Below, in pieces: positions 25,523 to 38,180 of a DNA stretch of 64,000 nt. The translations under genes were made by a program, and so were the position numbers. Each line of letters opens with the position of its first letter. The first letter of the stretch is position 1. This stretch comes from Sabellastarte sp. h YS-2021 (Eukaryota > Annelida > Polychaeta > Sabellida > Sabellidae). The notes beneath the pieces were generated by a model. The model worked only from the letters and a program-made list of their open reading frames with translations. It was not told the DNA's origin and did not search any database. The stretch covers positions 1,550,001 through 1,614,000 of the forward strand of contig OZ024940.1 in the NCBI GenBank assembly GCA_964017235.1, written 5' to 3'.

Positions 25523-28022
25523 TATGCTCTGGGGGGACTTGGGCTGAGTGGTTCCATCACAAGGTAGCATGCCTTTGTTACCCAGATGTAACGTCAATAG
25601 CTATCCTTTTTTTGTTAGTGACACCCACCCAATGTCCTGTCAAAAATTCAGCATTATGGATGAAATTCTGACCAATTTCTAATGTAAAATACGCTCTCAG
25701 GGGTGCTTCGCTTAATTGGTGCCATCGTAATTTTGCATGTCTTTATTACCCAGATGTAATGCTTATAACTATCCTATCTTGTGTACATTCCATCCACCCA
25801 ATGTCCTGCCGAAAATTCAGCATTATAGATGAAATTCTGACCAATTTCTGATGTAAAATATGTTCTCAGTGATGCTTGGCTTAATTGGTGTCATCATAAT
25901 TTTGCATGCCTTTATTACCCAGATGTAACGCTTATAACTATACTATCTTTTGTACATTCCACCCACCCAATGTCCTGCCGAAAATTCAGCATTATAGATG
26001 AACTTTTGACTAGCTTGTGATGTTAAATAATCTCTCTCTGGTACTTGGGTTAAGTAGTGCCATCACAACGTAGCATGCCTTTATTTCCCAGATGTAACGC
26101 CCATAGCTATCCTATTTTTATTAGTGCCACCCACCAAATTTCCAGCCCATAATTCAGCAATATATATGACCAACTTCTGATTTAAAATACGCTCTCAGGG
26201 GTACTTGGTAAATTGTTGCCATCACAAGATAGCATACCTTTATAACCCTGATTTAACAGTCATAGCTATCCTATTTTTGTTACTGCCACCCACCCAATGT
26301 CCTGCCCAAACTTCAGCATTATAGATGAACTTTAGACCAACTTGTGATGTCAAAAATGCTCCAGGGGGACATGGGCTGAGTGGTGCCATCACAAGGTAGC
26401 ATGCCTTTATTTCCCAGATGTAACGCCCATAACTATCATATTTTTGTTAGTGACACCCACCCAATGTCCTGCCCAAAATTCAGCATTATAGATTGACTTT
26501 AGACCGATTTATGATGTCAAATATGCTCTGGGGGGACTTAGGCTGAGTGGTTCCATCACAAGGTAGCATGCCTTTATTACTCAGACATAACGTCCATACC
26601 TATCCTACTTTGTTAGTGACACCCACCCAATGTCCTGCCCAAACTTCAGCATTATAGATGAACTTTAGACCAACTTGTGATGTCAAAAATGCTCTGGGGG
26701 GACTTGGGCTGAGTGGTTCCATCACAAGGTAGCATGCCTTTATTACCCAGACGTAACGTCCATAGCTATCCTACTTTTGTTAGTGACACCCACCCAATGT
26801 CCTGCCCAAAATTCAGCATTATAGATTAACTTTAGACCGATTTATAATGTCAAATATGCTCTGGGGGGACTTGGGCTGAGTGGTTCCATCACAAGGTAGC
26901 ATGCCTTTATTACCCAGATGTAACGTCAATAGCTATCCTATTTTTGTTAGTGACACCCACCCAATGTCCTGTCAAAAATTCAGCATTATGGATGAAATTC
27001 TGACCAATTTCTAATGTAAAATACGCTCTCAGGGGTGCTTGGCTTAATTGGTGCCATCATAATTTTGCATGTCTTTATTACCCAGATGCAATGCTTATAA
27101 CTATCCTATCTTTTGTACATTCCATCCACCCAATGTCCTGCCGAAAATTCAGCATTATAGATGAAATTCTGACCAATTTCTGATGTAAAATACGTTCTCA
27201 GGGATGCTTGGCTTAATTGGTGTTATCATAATTTTGCATGTCTTTATTACCCAGATGCAATGCTTATAACTATCCTATCTTTTGTACATTCCATCCACCC
27301 AATGTCCTGCCGAAAATTCAGCATTATAGATGAAATTCTGACCAATTTCTGATGTAAAATACGTTCTCAGGGATGCTTGGCTTAATTGGTGTTATCATAA
27401 TTTTGCATGCCTTTATTACCCAGATGTAACGCTTATAAATATCCTATCTTTTGTACATTCCACCCACCCAATGTCCTGCCAAAAATTCAGCATTATAGAT
27501 GAACTTTTGACTACCTTGTGATGTTAAATAATCTCTCTCCGGTACTTGGGTTAAGTGGTGCCATCACAACGTAGCATGCCTTTATTTCCCAGATGTAATG
27601 CCCATACCTATCCTATTTTTATTAGTGCCACCCACCAAATTTCCAGCCCATAATTCAGCAATATATATGACCAACTTCTGATTTAAAATACGCTCTCAGG
27701 GGTACTTGGTAAATTGTTGCCATCACAAGATAGCATACCTTTATAACCCTGATGTAACAGTCATAGCTATCCTATTTTTGTTAGTGCCACCCACCCAATG
27801 TCCTGCCCAAAATTCAGCATTATAGATTAACTTTAGACCGATTTATGATGTCCAATATGCTCTGGGGGGACATGGGCTGAGTGGTTCCATCACAAGGTAG
27901 CATGCCTTTTTTACCCAGACGTAACATCCATAGCTATCCTACTTTTGTTAGTGACACCCACCCAATGCCCTGCCCAAAATTCAGCATTATAGATTAACTA
28001 TAGACCGATTTATGATGTCAAA
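25523..28022 (+). repeat. 15-monomer transition unit, 2500 bp
   Basis: m1-m7 return (25523-26687, with the m1 marker cctttttttgttag). They are followed by m8-m15 reduced to seven monomers (26688-27855) by fusion of m9 and m10, and by a single A with acatggg and actatagacc (27856-28022). It joins the 25-mer family on its left to the tagg family on its right. Confidence 0.91.
26855..27021 (+). repeat. Chimeric A monomer (m9/m10 fusion)
   Basis: The bases entering this monomer (tttataatgtcaaa) are those that precede m9, but its body reads gatgtaacgtcaatagc as in m10. One 167-bp monomer has been lost by exchange between adjacent A monomers, somewhere between about 26850 and 26917. Confidence 0.85.
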
Positions 28023-30186
28023 TAGGCTCTGGGGGGACTTGCGCTGAGTGGTTCCATCACAAGGTAGCATGCCTTTGTTACCCAGATGTAACGTCAATAG
28101 CTATCCTATTTTTGTTAGTGACACCCACCCAATGTCCTGTCAAAAATTCAGCATTATGGATGAAATTCTGACCAATTTCTAATGTAAAATACGCTCTCAG
28201 GGGTGCTTGGCTTAATTGGTGCCATTGTAATTTTGCATGTCTTTATTACCCAGATATAATGCTTATAACTATTCTATTTTTTGTACATTCCATCCACCCA
28301 ATGTCCTGCCGAAAATTCAGCATTATAGATGAAATTCTGACCAATTTCTGATGTAAAATACGTTCTCAGGGATGCTTGGCTTAATTGGTGTCATCATAAT
28401 TTTGCATGCCTTTATTACCCAGATGTAACGCTTATAACTATACTATCTTTTGTACATTCCACCCACCCAATGTCCTGCCGAAAATTCAGCATTATAGATG
28501 AACTTTTGACTAGCTTGTGATGTTAAATAATCACTCTCCGGTACTTGGGTTAAGTGGTGCCATCACAACGTAGCATGCCTTTATTTCCCAGATGTAATGC
28601 CCATACCTATCCTATTTTTATTAGTGCCACCCACCAAATTTCCAGCCCATAATTCAGCAATATATATGACCAACTTCTGATTTAAAAAACGCTCTCAGGG
28701 GTACTTGGTAAATTGTTGCCATCACAAGATAGCATACCTTTATAACCCTGATGTAACAGTCATAGCTATCCTATTTTTGTTAGTGCCACCCACCCAATGT
28801 CCTCCCCAAAATTCAGCATTATAGATTAACTTTAGACCGATTTATGATGTCCAATATGCTCTGGGGGGACTTGGGCTGAGTGGTTCCATCACAAGGTAGC
28901 ATGCCTTTTTTACCCAGACGTAACATCCATAGCTATCCTACTTTTGTTAGTGACACCCACCCAATGCCCTGCCCAAAATTCAGCATCATAGATTAACTTT
29001 AGACCGATTTATGATGTCAAATATGCTCTGGGGGGACTTGGGCTGAGTGGTTCCATCACAAGGTAGCATGCCTTTTTTACCCAGACGTAACATCCATAGC
29101 TATCCTACTTTTGTTAGTGACACCCACCCAATGCCCTGCCCAAAATTCAGCATCATAGATTAACTTTAGACCGATTTATGATGTCAAATATGCTCTGGGG
29201 GGACTTGGGCTGAGTGGTTCCATCACAAGGTAGCATGCCTTTATTACCCAGATGTAACGTCAATAGCTATCCTATTTTTGTTAGTGACACCCACCCAATG
29301 TCCTGTCAAAAATTCAGCATTATGGATGAAATTCTGACCAATTTCTAATGTAAAATACGCTCTCAGGGTTGCTTGGCTTAATTGGTGCCATTGTAATTTT
29401 GCATGTGTTTATTACCCAGATATAATGCTTATAACTATTCTATTTTTGTACATTCCATCCACCCAATGTCCTGCCGAAAATTCAGCATTATAGATGAAAT
29501 TCTGACCAATTTCTGATGTAAAATACGTTCTCAGGGATGCTTGGCTTAATTGGTGTCATCATAATTTTGCATGCCTTTATTACCCAGATGTAACGCTTAT
29601 AAATATCCTATCTTTTGTACATTCCACCCACCCAATGTCCTGCCGAAAATTCAGCATTATAGATGAACTTTTGACTACCTTGTGATGTTAAATAATCTCT
29701 CTCCGGTACTTGGGTTAAGTGGTGCCATCACAACGTAGCATGCCTTTATTTCCCAGATGTAATGCCCATACCTATCCTATTTTTATTAGTGCCACCCACC
29801 AAATTTCCAGCCCATAATTCAGCAATATATATGACCAACTTCTGATTTAAAATACGCTCTCAGGGGTACTTGGTAAATTGTTGCCATCACAAGATAGCAT
29901 ACCTTTATAACCCTGATGTAACAGTCATAGCTATCCTATTTTTGTTAGTGCCACCCACCCAATGTCCTGCCCAAAATTCAGCATTATAGATTAACTTTAG
30001 ACCGATTTATGATGTCCAATATGCTCTGGGGGGACATGGGCTGAGTGGTTCCATCACAAGGTAGCATGCCTTTTTTACCCAGACGTAACATCCATAGCTA
30101 TCCTACTTTTGTTAGTGACACCCACCCAATGCCCTGCCCAAAATTCAGCATTATAGATTAACTATAGACCGATTTATGATGTCAAA
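28023..30186 (+). repeat. 13-monomer tagg-family HOR, 2164 bp, copy 1
   Basis: Order A(tagg)-B-B'-C-D then A-A-A-B-B'-C-D-A. Segment starts: 28023, 28855 (after the first D), 30020 (last A, acatggg). The first D uses cctccccaaaatt, a variant typical of this family. The second B has gcatgtgttt and a 1-bp shorter T run (ctatttttgta), which makes the unit 2164 rather than 2165 bp. Private T at 29369. Confidence 0.92.
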
Positions 30187-32350
30187 TAGGCTCTGGGGGG
30201 ACTTGCGCTGAGTGGTTCCATCACAAGGTAGCATGCCTTTGTTACCCAGATGTAACGTCAATAGCTATCCTATTTTTGTTAGTGACACCCACCCAATGTC
30301 CTGTCAAAAATTCAGCATTATGGATGAAATTCTGACCAATTTCTAATGTAAAATACGCTCTCAGGGGTGCTTGGCTTAATTGGTGCCATTGTAATTTTGC
30401 ATGTCTTTATTACCCAGATATAATGCTTATAACTATTCTATTTTTTGTACATTCCATCCACCCAATGTCCTGCCGAAAATTCAGCATTATAGATGAAATT
30501 CTGACCAATTTCTGATGTAAAATACGTTCTCAGGGATGCTTGGCTTAATTGGTGTCATCATAATTTTGCATGCCTTTATTACCCAGATGTAACGCTTATA
30601 ACTATACTATCTTTTGTACATTCCACCCACCCAATGTCCTGCCGAAAATTCAGCATTATAGATGAACTTTTGACTAGCTTGTGATGTTAAATAATCACTC
30701 TCCGGTACTTGGGTTAAGTGGTGCCATCACAACGTAGCATGCCTTTATTTCCCAGATGTAATGCCCATACCTATCCTATTTTTATTAGTGCCACCCACCA
30801 AATTTCCAGCCCATAATTCAGCAATATATATGACCAACTTCTGATTTAAAAAACGCTCTCAGGGGTACTTGGTAAATTGTTGCCATCACAAGATAGCATA
30901 CCTTTATAACCCTGATGTAACAGTCATAGCTATCCTATTTTTGTTAGTGCCACCCACCCAATGTCCTCCCCAAAATTCAGCATTATAGATTAACTTTAGA
31001 CCGATTTATGATGTCCAATATGCTCTGGGGGGACTTGGGCTGAGTGGTTCCATCACAAGGTAGCATGCCTTTTTTACCCAGACGTAACATCCATAGCTAT
31101 CCTACTTTTGTTAGTGACACCCACCCAATGCCCTGCCCAAAATTCAGCATCATAGATTAACTTTAGACCGATTTATGATGTCAAATATGCTCTGGGGGGA
31201 CTTGGGCTGAGTGGTTCCATCACAAGGTAGCATGCCTTTTTTACCCAGACGTAACATCCATAGCTATCCTACTTTTGTTAGTGACACCCACCCAATGCCC
31301 TGCCCAAAATTCAGCATCATAGATTAACTTTAGACCGATTTATGATGTCAAATATGCTCTGGGGGGACTTGGGCTGAGTGGTTCCATCACAAGGTAGCAT
31401 GCCTTTATTACCCAGATGTAACGTCAATAGCTATCCTATTTTTGTTAGTGACACCCACCCAATGTCCTGTCAAAAATTCAGCATTATGGATGAAATTCTG
31501 ACCAATTTCTAATGTAAAATACGCTCTCAGGGGTGCTTGGCTTAATTGGTGCCATTGTAATTTTGCATGTGTTTATTACCCAGATATAATGCTTATAACT
31601 ATTCTATTTTTGTACATTCCATCCACCCAATGTCCTGCCGAAAATTCAGCATTATAGATGAAATTCTGACCAATTTCTGATGTAAAATACGTTCTCAGGG
31701 ATGCTTGGCTTAATTGGTGTCATCATAATTTTGCATGCCTTTATTACCCAGATGTAACGCTTATAAATATCCTATCTTTTGTACATTCCACCCACCCAAT
31801 GTCCTGCCGAAAATTCAGCATTATAGATGAACTTTTGACTACCTTGTGATGTTAAATAATCTCTCTCCGGTACTTGGGTTAAGTGGTGCCATCACAACGT
31901 AGCATGCCTTTATTTCCCAGATGTAATGCCCATACCTATCCTATTTTTATTAGTGCCACCCACCAAATTTCCAGCCCATAATTCAGCAATATATATGACC
32001 AACTTCTGATTTAAAATACGCTCTCAGGGGTACTTGGTAAATTGTTGCCATCACAAGATAGCATACCTTTATAACCCTGATGTAACAGTCATAGCTATCC
32101 TATTTTTGTTAGTGCCACCCACCCAATGTCCTGCCCAAAATTCAGCATTATAGATTAACTTTAGACCGATTTATGATGTCCAATATGCTCTGGGGGGACA
32201 TGGGCTGAGTGGTTCCATCACAAGGTAGCATGCCTTTTTTACCCAGACGTAACATCCATAGCTATCCTACTTTTGTTAGTGACACCCACCCAATGCCCTG
32301 CCCAAAATTCAGCATTATAGATTAACTATAGACCGATTTATGATGTCAAA
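30187..32350 (+). repeat. 13-monomer tagg-family HOR, 2164 bp, copy 2
   Basis: Tandem copy of the preceding unit with the same 13 monomers and the same short T run in the second B. Its second B has cagggg where the preceding unit has caggg at 29366-29369. Confidence 0.92.
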
Positions 32351-32517
32351 TAGGCTCTGGGGGGACTTGCGCTGAGTGGTTCCATCACAAGGTAGCATGC
32401 CTTTGTTACCCAGATGTAACGTCAATAGCTATCCTATTTTTGTTAGTGACACCCACCCAATGTCCTGTCAAAAATTCAGCATTATGGATTAACTTTAGAC
32501 CGATTTATAATGTCAAA
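32351..32517 (+). repeat. Chimeric A monomer (tagg A / m8), founder-type junction
   Basis: It starts as the tagg A (gcgctgagtgg, tttgttacc, cctgtcaaaa, gcattatgg). It then continues as the A form that precedes m9 (attaactttagaccg, tttataatg). G at 32486 is specific to the left parent and T at 32490 to the right parent, so the exchange point lies within about 32487-32489. The same junction recurs in the blocks at 38181, 41514, 60005 and 62339. Confidence 0.88.
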
Positions 32518-33852
32518 TATGCTCTGGGGGGACTTGGGCTGAGTGGTTCCATCACAAGGTAGCATGCCTTTATTACCCAGACGTAATGTCCATAGCTATC
32601 CTATTTTTGTTAGTGACACCCACCCAATGTCCTGCCCAAAATTCAGCATTATAGATTAACTTTAGACCGATTTATGATGTCAAATATGCTCTGGGGGGAC
32701 TTGGGCTGAGTGGTTCCATCACAAGGTAGCATGCCTTTATTACCCAGATGTAACGTCAATAGCTATCCTATTTTTGTTAGTGACACCCACCCAATGTCCT
32801 GTCAAAAATTCAGCATTATGGATGAAATTCTGACCAATTTCTAATGTAAAATACGCTCTCAGGGGTGCTTGGCTTAATTGGTGCCATCATAATTTTGCAT
32901 GTCTTTATTACCCAGATGCAATGCTTATAACTATCCTATCTTTTGTACATTCCATCCACCCAATGTCCTGCCGAAAATTCAGCATTATAGATGAAATTCT
33001 GACCAATTTCTGATGTAAAATACGTTCTCAGGGATGCTTGGCTTAATTGGTGTTATCATAATTTTGCATGTCTTTATTACCCAGATGCAATGCTTATAAC
33101 TATCCTATCTTTTGTACATTCCATCCACCCAATGTCCTGCCGAAAATTCAGCATTATAGATGAAATTCTGACCAATTTCTGATGTAAAATACGTTCTCAG
33201 GGATGCTTGGCTTAATTGGTGTTATCATAATTTTGCATGCCTTTATTACCCAGATGTAACGCTTATAAATATCCTATCTTTTGTACATTCCACCCACCCA
33301 ATGTCCTGCCAAAAATTCAGCATTATAGATGAACTTTTGACTACCTTGTGATGTTAAATAATCTCTCTCCGGTACTTGGGTTAAGTGGTGCCATCACAAC
33401 GTAGCATGCCTTTATTTCCCAGATGTAATGCCCATACCTATCCTATTTTTATTAGTGCCACCCACCAAATTTCCAGCCCATAATTCAGCAATATATATGA
33501 CCAACTTCTGATTTAAAATACGCTCTCAGGGGTACTTGGTAAATTGTTGCCATCACAAGATAGCATACCTTTATAACCCTGATGTAACAGTCATAGCTAT
33601 CCTATTTTTGTTAGTGCCACCCACCCAATGTCCTGCCCAAAATTCAGCATTATAGATTAACTTTAGACCGATTTATGATGTCCAATATGCTCTGGGGGGA
33701 CATGGGCTGAGTGGTTCCATCACAAGGTAGCATGCCTTTTTTACCCAGACGTAACATCCATAGCTATCCTACTTTTGTTAGTGACACCCACCCAATGCCC
33801 TGCCCAAAATTCAGCATTATAGATTAACTATAGACCGATTTATGATATCAAA
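32351..33852 (+). repeat. 9-monomer HOR, 1502 bp, copy 1
   Basis: A chimeric tagg A (32351-32517) followed by m9-m15 of the 25-mer family (32518-33685) and one acatggg A (33686-33852). It is therefore a hybrid block: the left edge is of the tagg family and the remainder from the 25-mer family. Confidence 0.92.
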
Positions 33853-36016
33853 TAGGCTCTGGGGGGACTTGCGCTGAGTGGTTCCATCACAAGGTAGCAT
33901 GCCTTTGTTACCCAGATGTAACGTCAATAGCTATCCTATTTTTGTTAGTGACACCCACCCAATGTCCTGTCAAAAATTCAGCATTATGGATGAAATTCTG
34001 ACCAATTTCTAATGTAAAATACGCTCTCAGGGGTGCTTGGCTTAATTGGTGCCATTGTAATTTTGCATGTCTTTATTACCCAGATATAATGCTTATAACT
34101 ATTCTATTTTTTGTACATTCCATCCATCCAATGTCCTGCCGAAAATTCAGCATTATAGATGAAATTCTGACCAATTTCTGATGTAAAATACGTTCTCAGG
34201 GATGCTTGGCTTAATTGGTGTCATCATAATTTTGCATGCCTTTATTACCCAGATGTAACGCTTATAACTATACTATCTTTTGTACATTCCACCCACCCAA
34301 TGTCCTGCCGAAAATTCAGCATTATAGATGAACTTTTGACTAGCTTGTGATGTTAAATAATCACTCTCCGGTACTTGGGTTAAGTGGTGCCATCACAACG
34401 TAGCATGCCTTTATTTCCCAGATGTAATGCCCATACCTATCCTATTTTTATTAGTGCCACCCACCAAATTTCCAGCCCATAATTCAGCAATATATATGAC
34501 CAACTTCTGATTTAAAAAACGCTCTCAGGGGTACTTGGTAAATTGTTGCCATCACAAGATAGCATACCTTTATAACCCTGATGTAACAGTCATAGCTATC
34601 CTATTTTTGTTAGTGCCACCCACCCAATGTCCTCCCCAAAATTCAGCATTATAGATTAACTTTAGACCGATTTATGATGTCCAATATGCTCTGGGGGGAC
34701 TTGGGCTGAGTGGTTCCATCACAAGGTAGCATGCCTTTTTTACCCAGACGTAACATCCATAGCTATCCTACTTTTGTTAGTGACACCCACCCAATGCCCT
34801 GCCCAAAATTCAGCATCATAGATTAACTTTAGACCGATTTATGATGTCAAATATGCTCTGGGGGGACTTGGGCTGAGTGGTTCCATCACAAGGTAGCATG
34901 CCTTTTTTACCCAGACGTAACATCCATAGCTATCCTACTTTTGTTAGTGACACCCACCCAATGCCCTGCCCAAAATTCAGCATCATAGATTAACTTTAGA
35001 CCGATTTATGATGTCAAATATGCTCTGGGGGGACTTGGGCTGAGTGGTTCCATCACAAGGTAGCATGCCTTTATTACCCAGATGTAACGTCAATAGCTAT
35101 CCTATTTTTGTTAGTGACACCCACCCAATGTCCTGTCAAAAATTCAGCATTATGGATGAAATTCTGACCAATTTCTAATGTAAAATACGCTCTCAGGGGT
35201 GCTTGGCTTAATTGGTGCCATTGTAATTTTGCATGTGTTTATTACCCAGATATAATGCTTATAACTATTCTATTTTTGTACATTCCATCCACCCAATGTC
35301 CTGCCGAAAATTCAGCATTATAGATGAAATTCTGACCAATTTCTGATGTAAAATACGTTCTCAGGGATGCTTGGCTTAATTGGTGTTATCATAATTTTGC
35401 ATGCCTTTATTACCCAGATGTAACGCTTATAAATATCCTATCTTTTGTACATTCCACCCACCCAATGTCCTGCCAAAAATTCAGCATTATAGATGAACTT
35501 TTGACTACCTTGTGATGTTAAATAATCTCTCTCCGGTACTTGGGTTAAGTGGTGCCATCACAACGTAGCATGCCTTTATTTCCCAGATGTAATGCCCATA
35601 CCTATCCTATTTTTATTAGTGCCACCCACCAAATTTCCAGCCCATAATTCAGCAATATATATGACCAACTTCTGATTTAAAATACGCTCTCAGGGGTACT
35701 TGGTAAATTGTTGCCATCACAAGATAGCATACCTTTATAACCCTGATGTAACAGTCATAGCTATCCTATTTTTGTTAGTGCCACCCACCCAATGTCCTGC
35801 CCAAAATTCAGCATTATAGATTAACTTTAGACCGATTTATGATGTCCAATATGCTCTGGGGGGACATGGGCTGAGTGGTTCCATCACAAGGTAGCATGCC
35901 TTTTTTACCCAGACGTAACATCCATAGCTATCCTACTTTTGTTAGTGACACCCACCCAATGCCCTGCCCAAAATTCAGCATTATAGATTAACTATAGACC
36001 GATTTATGATATCAAA
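33853..36016 (+). repeat. 13-monomer tagg-family HOR, 2164 bp, copy 3
   Basis: Same 13-monomer order. The sequence entering the unit reads gatatcaaat rather than gatgtcaaat, shared only with the next unit. The second B' reads gtgttatc and ends gccaaaaattc, the m13 alleles, instead of gtgtcatc/gccgaaaattc of the other 13-mers, so its right half was exchanged with a 9-mer block. Private T at 34127. Confidence 0.91.
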
Positions 36017-38180
36017 TAGGCTCTGGGGGGACTTGCGCTGAGTGGTTCCATCACAAGGTAGCATGCCTTTGTTACCCAGATGTAACGTCAATAGCTATCC
36101 TATTTTTGTTAGTGACACCCACCCAATGTCCTGTCAAAAATTCAGCATTATGGATGAAATTCTGACCAATTTCTAATGTAAAATACGCTCTCAGGGGTGC
36201 TTGGCTTAATTGGTGCCATTGTAATTTTGCATGTCTTTATTACCCAGATATAATGCTTATAACTATTCTATTTTTTGTACATTCCATCCACCCAATGTCC
36301 TGCCGAAAATTCAGCATTATAGATGAAATTCTGACCAATTTCTGATGTAAAATACGTTCTCAGGGATGCTTGGCTTAATTGGTGTCATCATAATTTTGCA
36401 TGCCTTTATTACCCAGATGTAACGCTTATAACTATACTATCTTTTGTACATTCCACCCACCCAATGTCCTGCCGAAAATTCAGCATTATAGATGAACTTT
36501 TGACTAGCTTGTGATGTTAAATAATCACTCTCCGGTACTTGGGTTAAGTGGTGCCATCACAACGTAGCATGCCTTTATTTCCCAGATGTAATGCCCATAC
36601 CTATCCTATTTTTATTAGTGCCACCCACCAAATTTCCAGCCCATAATTCAGCAATATATATGACCAACTTCTGATTTAAAAAACGCTCTCAGGGGTACTT
36701 GGTAAATTGTTGCCATCACAAGATAGCATACCTTTATAACCCTGATGTAACAGTCATAGCTATCCTATTTTTGTTAGTGCCACCCACCCAATGTCCTCCC
36801 CAAAATTCAGCATTATAGATTAACTTTAGACCGATTTATGATGTCCAATATGCTCTGGGGGGACTTGGGCTGAGTGGTTCCATCACAAGGTAGCATGCCT
36901 TTTTTACCCAGACGTAACATCCATAGCTATCCTACTTTTGTTAGTGACACCCACCCAATGCCCTGCCCAAAATTCAGCATCATAGATTAACTTTAGACCG
37001 ATTTATGATGTCAAATATGCTCTGGGGGGACTTGGGCTGAGTGGTTCCATCACAAGGTAGCATGCCTTTTTTACCCAGACGTAACATCCATAGCTATCCT
37101 ACTTTTGTTAGTGACACCCACCCAATGCCCTGCCCAAAATTCAGCATCATAGATTAACTTTAGACCGATTTATGATGTCAAATATGCTCTGGGGGGACTT
37201 GGGCTGAGTGGTTCCATCACAAGGTAGCATGCCTTTATTACCCAGATGTAACGTCAATAGCTATCCTATTTTTGTTAGTGACACCCACCCAATGTCCTGT
37301 CAAAAATTCAGCATTATGGATGAAATTCTGACCAATTTCTAATGTAAAATACGCTCTCAGGGGTGCTTGGCTTAATTGGTGCCATTGTAATTTTGCATGT
37401 GTTTATTACCCAGATATAATGCTTATAACTATTCTATTTTTGTACATTCCATCCACCCAATGTCCTGCCGAAAATTCAGCATTATAGATGAAATTCTGAC
37501 CAATTTCTGATGTAAAATACGTTCTCAGGGATGCTTGGCTTAATTGGTGTCATCATAATTTTGCATGCCTTTATTACCCAGATGTAACGCTTATAAATAT
37601 CCTATCTTTTGTACATTCCACCCACCCAATGTCCTGCCGAAAATTCAGCATTATAGATGAACTTTTGACTACCTTGTGATGTTAAATAATCTCTCTCCGG
37701 TACTTGGGTTAAGTGGTGCCATCACAACGTAGCATGCCTTTATTTCCCAGATGTAATGCCCATACCTATCCTATTTTTATTAGTGCCACCCACCAAATTT
37801 CCAGCCCATAATTCAGCAATATATATGACCAACTTCTGATTTAAAATACGCTCTCAGGGGTACTTGGTAAATTGTTGCCATCACAAGATAGCATACCTTT
37901 ATAACCCTGATGTAACAGTCATAGCTATCCTATTTTTGTTAGTGCCACCCACCCAATGTCCTGCCCAAAATTCAGCATTATAGATTAACTTTAGACCGAT
38001 TTATGATGTCCAATATGCTCTGGGGGGACATGGGCTGAGTGGTTCCATCACAAGGTAGCATGCCTTTTTTACCCAGACGTAACATCCATAGCTATCCTAC
38101 TTTTGTTAGTGACACCCACCCAATGCCCTGCCCAAAATTCAGCATTATAGATTAACTATAGACCGATTTATGATGTCAAA
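36017..38180 (+). repeat. 13-monomer tagg-family HOR, 2164 bp, copy 4
   Basis: Same order, with the second half starting near 36849. It is entered through gatatcaaat like the preceding unit, but its second B' carries the usual gtgtcatc and gccgaaaattc alleles, as in the 30187 unit. Confidence 0.92.
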
